Assembly (NCBI GenBank): GCA_016215315.1 | Contig: JACRKG010000019.1 | Location: forward strand, 1-64,000 | From: Candidatus Woesearchaeota archaeon | GTDB taxonomy: Archaea; Nanobdellota; Nanobdellia; Woesearchaeales; ARS49 | Length of the DNA stretch: 64,000 nucleotides | Reading direction: 5' to 3' | Shown here: piece by piece, positions 57,536-64,000 of the stretch | How the letters are laid out: every line of letters begins with the position of its first letter | Numbering within the stretch: the stretch's first letter is position 1 | Made by a program: the position numbers and the translations under genes | The notes under the pieces: model-generated | What the model was told of the DNA's origin: nothing | The model's database searches: none | What the model saw: the letters and a program-made list of their open reading frames with translations, nothing else

Positions 57536-59629
57536 CTAATTATTAGAAACTAATTTAATTATTTCATCCCCATACCTTATTAATTTACTTGGTCCGAAGC
57601 CGTATATTTTTTCTAGTTCTGCTTTGTTTGAAGGAAGTTTTTGTGCTAATTCAATCAGTGTTTTATCGTGTAATACCATAAATGCAGGCAATCCTTGTTT
57701 TGTACTTACCTCTCTCCTCCAGTCTTTTAGTCTTGTTAACATGTCGCTTGCTAAGTTGATTTTTGGAGTGTATTGTACTTTTGCTTTTTGTTCTTGAATT
57801 AGTTCAGTCATGCTTTTTGTTATGAAATTCGTTGGACGTTTACCTGTATAAGTCATGTATAGATTATTCTTTGCTCGACTCATTGCTACATAGAATAGTC
57901 TTCTTTCCTCTTCTTCTTTGTCATACTCGTCAACTTTTACCATTTCTATTACTGGGTGTTCGCTTCCTTTGCAAGGAAAGTTTGCAGTGTTACATCCTAT
58001 TATGAAGACTGCTTCTGCTTCTAATCCTTTTATTGAATGAACTGTTGCAACAGTAATTTCATCGTCGCTTGATTCGATATCAATTCTTGTTTCATCACTT
58101 CGCACAATATGTCTTATTTCCCTTAATTTTAATAGTTGCGATAACTCATTTAGTTGTTTGTTGGTTCTTGCTAAAACAAATATTTCTTTTCTAGGAATTT
58201 TTAAAGCAAGAATTCTTTGAATTACAAATTCGAATTCTGCACCTTCATTTTCAAAACTTAACAAATGGATGTTTTTTTCTCCTTGAATTATTGTTTTAAG
58301 ATCTGGAAGGTTCATGTTTTTAATTGAGCGGTTAATTAAGTCAACAATATGATTTGTAGATCTGTAATTGGATACTAATGTTATTGTTTCGCAAGTGGGA
58401 TATTTTTCTTTAAAGTTAAGAATGTATTTTATGTCTGAGCCCCTCCAGCCAAAGATTGATTGTCTGGGATCTCCTACGCAAAAAATGTTTTTTGGATTTA
58501 ACAAATCTACTAGTTTTATTTGTGTTGAATTCACATCTTGGTATTCATCTATTAATATATGATCAAATTCTGGAACTAAATTTTTGTGTTTTTCAAATAT
58601 CTTCATTGCATCAATGAGTTGGTCTGCGTAATCTCTTAATCCATTCTTAAGCATGTATTCTTCAATGTACTTGCACACTTTAAAGACTAAATTAGCACTG
58701 TCTTTGTGAGTGAAATCATTTGATTGGAATGCAGATAATTCTAAGTTCCTATTCTTGAATTTTAAGTAGTCCAGAATGAAAAAACAGTCATTCAAGAATA
58801 TTCTTGCTAATTGTTCAGGTAATTTGCCTATTTTTTGTCCAGTTGAAAAGTAAGAATCTATTGCTTGAGCGACGTTTAAGTTTAAGCTTTGAAGCGCCCT
58901 ATTCATCATGATAAGTTTATCTTTGTAATTTATTACTCTGAATTTTTTGTCATAAACTAAATCATTGTGTTTTTCAAGGATTTTTTCGCAAAAAGAATTA
59001 AACGTTTCAACGGAAACAAATTCAACGTCTTTAAGCCTTCGCATCATTTCTTGCCTTGCTTTCCTAGTAAAAGTTATTGCAAGAATTCTTTTGGGATCGA
59101 CAGATCTGTACTTTACTAAAAATTCTATTCTTTTAACCAATACTGTTGTTTTGCCTGAGCCTGCTCCTGCAAGACAAAGAATGCTTTCATTATTACTTAT
59201 GATCGCTTTCTTTTGTTCATCATTATAGGCAGATAAAAAGTCTCCAAATGCTGCAAAGATCTTTTTGTCTTCTTCCGTTATTTGAGTTACAGTTTCTTTG
59301 AAAGCAAAGGATAATTTCTTCTTGTAAAGTTCAGGGTTTAAAATTTCTTTAACTCCTTTTTCTGTTAATTCTAGAACTTTCCAAAATTTTTTACCACTAA
59401 CTGAACAGATTTTAATCAAATTATTTGCCACTAAATTATCCACTATTTCCCCAATTTCTTCGGAAGAATAAGCCATACTGCCAAAATTGCTTTTAGAATA
59501 CAATTTATTGCGTTCAATTGAATCATTATCCTCATTACCTTGCAAGAAATCAATCAATAATTGTTTTCCAACATTAAAAGGAATTTCTTGTAAAGCTTTT
59601 AAAACAAAAAGATAATCTGAATCGTTCAT
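57536..59629 (-). CDS. UvrD/PcrA-like SF1 helicase with HRDC-like C-terminus
   Basis: LCLAGAGSGKTTVLVKRI; LIDEYQDVNSTQ; GDPRQSIFGWRGSD; TVHSIKGLEAEAVFI. Confidence 0.93.
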   Translation of the reverse strand: MNDSDYLFVLKALQEIPFNVGKQLLIDFLQGNEDNDSIERNKLYSKSNFGSMAYSSEEIGEIVDNLVANNLIKICSVSGKKFWKVLELTEKGVKEILNPELYKKKLSFAFKETVTQITEEDKKIFAAFGDFLSAYNDEQKKAIISNNESILCLAGAGSGKTTVLVKRIEFLVKYRSVDPKRILAITFTRKARQEMMRRLKDVEFVSVETFNSFCEKILEKHNDLVYDKKFRVINYKDKLIMMNRALQSLNLNVAQAIDSYFSTGQKIGKLPEQLARIFLNDCFFILDYLKFKNRNLELSAFQSNDFTHKDSANLVFKVCKYIEEYMLKNGLRDYADQLIDAMKIFEKHKNLVPEFDHILIDEYQDVNSTQIKLVDLLNPKNIFCVGDPRQSIFGWRGSDIKYILNFKEKYPTCETITLVSNYRSTNHIVDLINRSIKNMNLPDLKTIIQGEKNIHLLSFENEGAEFEFVIQRILALKIPRKEIFVLARTNKQLNELSQLLKLREIRHIVRSDETRIDIESSDDEITVATVHSIKGLEAEAVFIIGCNTANFPCKGSEHPVIEMVKVDEYDKEEEERRLFYVAMSRAKNNLYMTYTGKRPTNFITKSMTELIQEQKAKVQYTPKINLASDMLTRLKDWRREVSTKQGLPAFMVLHDKTLIELAQKLPSNKAELEKIYGFGPSKLIRYGDEIIKLVSNN

Positions 59630-59686
59630 CGTAAAAAAGCAAAAACTCGTTGTTATTTAACTGTTGCGGTGTGCTAGACTCAATTG

Positions 59687-59962
59687 GTCAGTCAGTGACT
59701 GACTTTTTGGATGTTTTCAAGTTAGCTAATTTCTCCAACCATTGGTTGGAGTTTTCAGTTTAATTCTCTCGGCAGTGCTGAGAGTTTTGTAACTTAATCA
59801 GAGCAATATCAAAATACAAATTAATTGTGCAAGAAGCTCTTGCACAAATCTGATTAGAGAGCCATTATAAGGCCGAGTTAATTCGTTACGCAGTGCTTCA
59901 CTAATTCAGAAAGTAGCCTTGGCCAGATAATATTTTTTGAAGGTATCGCATTTTGTGATACC
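59687..59962. repeat. Array of near-perfect hairpins
   Basis: GTCAGTCA-g-TGACTGAC; CTCCAACC-ATT-GGTTGGAG; CTCTCGGC-AGT-GCTGAGAG; TAATCAGA...(GTGCAAGA-AGC-TCTTGCAC)...TCTGATTA; GGTATCGCA-TTT-TGTGATACC. Confidence 0.75.
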
Positions 59963-59995
59963 AACTTAAAGATTATTCATTTTTATAATTCTTAA

Positions 59996-60092
59996 CTTTT
60001 TCCCTTGCCGAACGCTTGATTTATTTGCTCAATAAGTTTTATTATTCTCTTAGCGTTCGGAACATTGACTCCGCGCTGCGGAAATTGATAAT
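59996..60092 (-). ncRNA. Candidate structured element copy C (3' part)
   Basis: Reverse strand ATTATCAATTTCCGCAGCGCGGAGTCAATGTTCCGAACGC...GCGTTCGGCAAGGGAAAAA, nearly identical to copy A 3' part. Confidence 0.6.
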
Positions 60093-60341
60093 GGAAGAAG
60101 TTCAGAGAATGCATGAAGAAATTATTGCTTCTTTGAACGCAAATAAAAGAAAAACAGAACAACTAACAAAATAATTAAAGAAATCCAAGCAGAATAAGAA
60201 GAAAAAACAAACTCAGCTTCGGAGTAAATAACAAAATAGGCTGAAACTAGGAATAAAAGAGCAATTAAACTTTTATGTGTTTTTGAAACCATCAAATCAA
60301 AGAGATAGCTTAACAGTTATAAAGATTTATTGATTTATTAT

Positions 60342-60554
60342 TTACTTTTTAACAGGTGATTTAGGCAAATCTCCAACATCTTCTTCAATTTGTAAGGCTA
60401 TTTGAGCAAGTTCGGCAAGATTCTTAAATCCTTCAGTACCTTTCTTTAAACTATTAGTAGCAACTGAGTTAGTTCCTGTTTGTTCTTTAAAATGTTCTTC
60501 GAACGCTTTTGAAATTCCAAAAATTACAATAATCAGAACAACAAAAAAAAACAA
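60342..60554 (-). CDS. Small single-TM protein
   Basis: FFFVVLIIVIFGI TM then helical tail. Confidence 0.5.
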   Translation of the reverse strand: MFFFVVLIIVIFGISKAFEEHFKEQTGTNSVATNSLKKGTEGFKNLAELAQIALQIEEDVGDLPKSPVKK

Positions 60555-60616
60555 AGACTTAATGTTTAATTGTATTCCTTTTAAAAGATCGAAAATTTCT
60601 TCAAAATTCAGGATAA

Positions 60617-60745
60617 TTAATCACCCCAATGCCTTTTTAGAAAAATTTGTAAAATATCATTCCACCAATTCAAAGTAACTGCAGTAACAGAAAAAATGAC
60701 AATCATCACAACGAAAAAAAGCACCCAATTAAAATCTTTTTTCAT
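60617..60745 (-). CDS. 42-aa single-TM peptide (not in ORF track)
   Basis: Own translation MKKDFNWVLFFVVMIVIFSVTAVTLNWWNDILQIFLKRHWGD*. Confidence 0.5.
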   Translation of the reverse strand: MKKDFNWVLFFVVMIVIFSVTAVTLNWWNDILQIFLKRHWGD

Positions 60746-60838
60746 TGATAAATCACTACAAAATTGATTTTTAAGGTTTGTGTATTTGAGTTTTAAATTT
60801 ATTTTACTTCCAATCTTTAAAGAATAATCAGTCCGTGT

Positions 60839-61990
60839 TTACCTTTCTGAAGGTCTATAACCATTATCAACCGCACTTTCTTCTGTAGGAAAACATATAA
60901 GATTTTCTGGTTTAATTCTTGAAACATAACTAGAAGAACAGACATGATAAACATCACTATTGTTACTACCAACAAATTGTGTGCCTGCAATACAACCTAA
61001 TTTTTCACAGTCATCATCACCCTTTTCTTTATCAAAAATATTTTCTTTAATTTCTTCTTGTTTTAATTTTTCTAATTCTCCACTTTTTACAAGATCCAAA
61101 AATTTTAGAAGTTCAGAAGATTTTATTGCAAAATTAAGACCTGCACTTTGATCTCCATATATGGCAACATTAACTCCCACTACTTTTCCTTGAAGATTCA
61201 AAAGAGGACCACCAGAATTACCTGGATTGACCGATGCATCTGTTTGAATTAAAGTGATTCCAGCAAAATCTTGAATATCTCCGGGACGTATTGCACTTAT
61301 TATTCCTTTTGTAGCTGTGTTTGTAAGACCGCGTGGACTCCCTATGGCAATGACTTCTTCTCCCGGTTTAGCTTTATCAATCAAATCTAAGGATCTATAT
61401 GCTTTTTGGCGCTCAATTAATTCTCCAGTAGCCTCGCTCATCAATAGATTTGATTTAAGTATTATTGCTAAATCTAAATTATCATTCCCGGTAGCAAAAA
61501 TAACTCCTATTCTTTTTTCTCCGGAAGAATCTTGCAAAATCACAGATTTACCTATAGGCTTTTGATCTTTGTAGAAAATATAATTAGGTTCTGCCATTTC
61601 TTTCACAACGTGATAGTTTGTTATCACAAAATCATCACCACCCGATCTGCCCAATAGTTCTTCATTTATAAAAAAACCACTACCAGTGCCGAGTTCAGTA
61701 GTAACTGTAACTACAGAAGGTTTTGCTTGTTCAATCACAGAACTGTAGTCCTTATTTGATCCATCTTTAATTTCAGCCAACTTTTTTTCCAATTCTGTGT
61801 TCTTTGTTTGCAATTCTTCCTTTGCTTTCTCTAAATCTTGTTTCACTTTCAATATCTGATCCGTTTGATCTGAAGCTTTCTGTGATTCTTGTGAGACGGG
61901 CATTGCTATGCTGTTTTTATCTGAACAACTTACAACAAATAACAATAAAACTAATAATACCAAGAAAGTAATTTTTTTATTATTAACCAT
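60839..61990 (-). CDS. HtrA/DegP-like trypsin-fold serine protease, lipoprotein-like N-terminus
   Basis: VTTELGTGSGFFIN, NYHVV, NLDLAII, NPGNSGGPLLNLQGKVVGVN; signal LLLFVVSCSD. Confidence 0.9.
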   Translation of the reverse strand: MVNNKKITFLVLLVLLLFVVSCSDKNSIAMPVSQESQKASDQTDQILKVKQDLEKAKEELQTKNTELEKKLAEIKDGSNKDYSSVIEQAKPSVVTVTTELGTGSGFFINEELLGRSGGDDFVITNYHVVKEMAEPNYIFYKDQKPIGKSVILQDSSGEKRIGVIFATGNDNLDLAIILKSNLLMSEATGELIERQKAYRSLDLIDKAKPGEEVIAIGSPRGLTNTATKGIISAIRPGDIQDFAGITLIQTDASVNPGNSGGPLLNLQGKVVGVNVAIYGDQSAGLNFAIKSSELLKFLDLVKSGELEKLKQEEIKENIFDKEKGDDDCEKLGCIAGTQFVGSNNSDVYHVCSSSYVSRIKPENLICFPTEESAVDNGYRPSER

Positions 61991-62052
61991 TATGTATTTT
62001 TCTAATCAAACAAATTTTATAAAACTAACTATTTATCACTATTAACCTCTTG

Positions 62053-63549
62053 CTACTTACCATCAACCAACCCTCTAATCATCCTATTCACCACTTCAGG
62101 ACTCGCCTTTCCTTTAGTTAGTTTCATGACTTGTCCAATTAAGTATTGTAGTGCTTTTTCTTCTCCGTTTTTGTAGTCTTGTAGTGCTTTAGGATTTTCT
62201 TTTATTGCTTGTTTGCAGAAATCTTCGATTTCTGCTTGGTTGCTAAGTTGTGCTAGTTTGTTCTTTTCTACGTATTCTTTTGGCGAGAATGGTTTTTGTA
62301 TTAGTTCTTCCATTATTTTTTGTGCTGTGGATTCTGTGATTGTTTTTTTGTCTACTAAGGTTATTAGTTCTGTTAGTTCTTTTTCTCCGAATTTTATGTT
62401 TTTTATTGTTGTGTTGTTATAATTTAGTACGCGTAATAATTCTCTTCTTAGCCATTTTGCTGTTAGTGCAGGATTTGCTTTTTTGGATACTTTTTCGAAT
62501 AAGTCTGCTAGTTCTATTTCTGAAACCATTACTTCTGCATCGACGGGATCGATTTTGTAAGTTTTAATGAATCGTTCTACTTTTTGGTGTGCTAGTTCGG
62601 GAATTTCTTTTTTTAAGTCTTCAGTTAATTTTTTTGTTACATCAACAATGCATAAGTCTGGATCGATTATGTAGCCGTAGTCTTCTTCTGTTTCTTTAGT
62701 TCTTAATTTTTTAGTTGTCTTGCTTATTGAATCCCAGCTGCGAGTTTCTCTTTCTATTTTTCTTCCTGCTTTAATTAATGCTTTTTGTCGAGTTACTTCG
62801 TAAACTAGTGCTCGTTCTAATTCTTTGAATCCTGTAATGTTTTTTATTTCAACTCTCGAATATCCTGATTCTTTTACTGATACGTTTGCGTCAGCTTTTA
62901 TTATGCATGTGTTTATGTCAAATATTTTTAGGTAAGATAAGATTAGGATTAGTTTGTTTAGGAATTCTCTTGCTTGTTTTGGGCTTTCTATGTCTGGTTC
63001 CGTGACTATTTCTACTAATGGATTTCCTGCTCTGTTGTAGTCTAGTAAGGAATAATTTGAGGAATACATTTCTCCAGGGTAAGTGATTGATGCTGGGTCT
63101 TCTTCTAAGTGGATTCTTTTTAGTTTGATTAATTTTTCAGTAGTCTTAATGTGTCCTCCAACTCCTAGAGGTCTTTCGAATTGTGTTATTTGGTAGTTCT
63201 TGCTCATGTCAGGATAAAAGTAACTTTTACGGGAAAATATTAGTTCGGTATCAAGTTTACAGCATAGTGCCATGCATAATTTTATTGCGTAATCAAATGC
63301 TTTTTTGTTCATTACTGGTTTTGAACCTGGATGGCCTAAACAAATTGGGCAGACTCGGGTGTTGGGGTTTTCATTACCTTTAGTTGAGCAAGAACAAAAC
63401 AATTTTGTTTTAGTGTCTAGTTCTACGTGGCATTCAATGCCGATAACAACTTCACTTGTAAACTGGTTTGGAGTTTGCAGTTTGGAGTTTACAGTGAAGT
63501 TTTCTGATGATTTTTTACTGTGAACCGTAAACTGTGAACCGTAAACCAT
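62053..63549 (-). CDS. gatB: Aspartyl/glutamyl-tRNA amidotransferase subunit B
   Basis: VVIGIECHVELDTKTKLFCSC...NPNTRVCPICLGHPGSKPVMN. Confidence 0.95.
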   Translation of the reverse strand: MVYGSQFTVHSKKSSENFTVNSKLQTPNQFTSEVVIGIECHVELDTKTKLFCSCSTKGNENPNTRVCPICLGHPGSKPVMNKKAFDYAIKLCMALCCKLDTELIFSRKSYFYPDMSKNYQITQFERPLGVGGHIKTTEKLIKLKRIHLEEDPASITYPGEMYSSNYSLLDYNRAGNPLVEIVTEPDIESPKQAREFLNKLILILSYLKIFDINTCIIKADANVSVKESGYSRVEIKNITGFKELERALVYEVTRQKALIKAGRKIERETRSWDSISKTTKKLRTKETEEDYGYIIDPDLCIVDVTKKLTEDLKKEIPELAHQKVERFIKTYKIDPVDAEVMVSEIELADLFEKVSKKANPALTAKWLRRELLRVLNYNNTTIKNIKFGEKELTELITLVDKKTITESTAQKIMEELIQKPFSPKEYVEKNKLAQLSNQAEIEDFCKQAIKENPKALQDYKNGEEKALQYLIGQVMKLTKGKASPEVVNRMIRGLVDGK

Positions 63550-63550
63550 C
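63457..63550. repeat. Heptamer-type repeat array overlapping GatB N-terminus
   Basis: GGTTTGGAGTTTGCAGTTTGGAGTTTACAG and TTACTGTGAACCGTAAACTGTGAACCGTAAAC. Confidence 0.75.
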
Positions 63551-64000
63551 AGAGTTCCTCCACTAATTTCAGGAAGTGGAATAATTTGTTTTCTTCTAAG
63601 TGTTCTGTCATTGCCATTAGTCCTACTGGTAGGCCTGATTTGTGTATTGGTATGCTTGCGTGAGGTATTCCTGCCAGGTTTGGTCCTACTGTTAGTATGT
63701 CCATCATGTAGTTTTGTATTGGTGTTAGTTTTTTTACTTCTTCAAATTTTGGTGCTACTATTGGCATTGTTGGAGAAATTAGTACGTCGTATTTTTGGAA
63801 TAATTTTTTGTATTCTTGAATTATTAATGTTCTTACTTTTGTTGCTTTAATGTAATACGCATCACGGTACCCGCTCATTCTTGCGAATGTTCCTAACATT
63901 ATTCTTCTTTTTGCTTCTTCACCAAAATTTGCGCTTCTTATTTCTGTAAAGTATTCATTGAATGTTTTTTGTTCTACATCGCCTTGAATTCCGTAACGCA
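63549..64000 (-). CDS. gatA: Aspartyl/glutamyl-tRNA amidotransferase subunit A, C-terminal part (runs off window)
   Basis: GTFARMSGYRDAYYIKATKVRTLI...DVLISPTMPIVAP...NLAGIPHASIP; frame open to window edge. Confidence 0.9.
   Translation of the reverse strand, partial: RYGIQGDVEQKTFNEYFTEIRSANFGEEAKRRIMLGTFARMSGYRDAYYIKATKVRTLIIQEYKKLFQKYDVLISPTMPIVAPKFEEVKKLTPIQNYMMDILTVGPNLAGIPHASIPIHKSGLPVGLMAMTEHLEENKLFHFLKLVEEL

Overview
AT-rich archaeal chromosome segment. Gene content (class II RNR, AlaX-type editing protein, archaeal-type tRNA m2G10 methyltransferase, GatB/GatA, TrmB regulator, many small Cys-rich membrane/secreted proteins) suggests a DPANN lineage such as Woesearchaeota/Pacearchaeota; this placement is inference, and no rRNA is present. 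About 70 protein genes and one tRNA-Lys(CTT) can be supported. Main regions: (i) a start-of-window hairpin cluster and Cys-rich repeat proteins; (ii) housekeeping/RNA-modification/DNA-repair genes; (iii) a ~19 kb metal/thiol-redox island (~20.4-39.4 kb) with two P1B copper ATPases, CopZ, a soluble CuA-like cupredoxin, DsbA-like and Trx-CcdA-like proteins, TRASH and GDCCVxC-like mini-proteins, and three paralogous membrane-anchored winged-helix regulators whose extracytoplasmic loops each carry a Cys pair; (iv) a 46-60 kb region with a dispersed, structured non-coding element. I read three full-length copies of that element (46.1, 48.3, 50.6 kb) sharing a TTTCTCAG box, a fixed 5-nt spacer and a stem with different but complementary sequence in each copy (covariation), a GTGTGC loop motif, and a 3' AATGTT...GCAA module. 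A partial fourth copy (60.0 kb) sits beside an array of near-perfect hairpins. This element family and the membrane Cys-pair regulator/metal-thiol island are the two best candidates for something undescribed. All family calls come from reading motifs; no searches were run.
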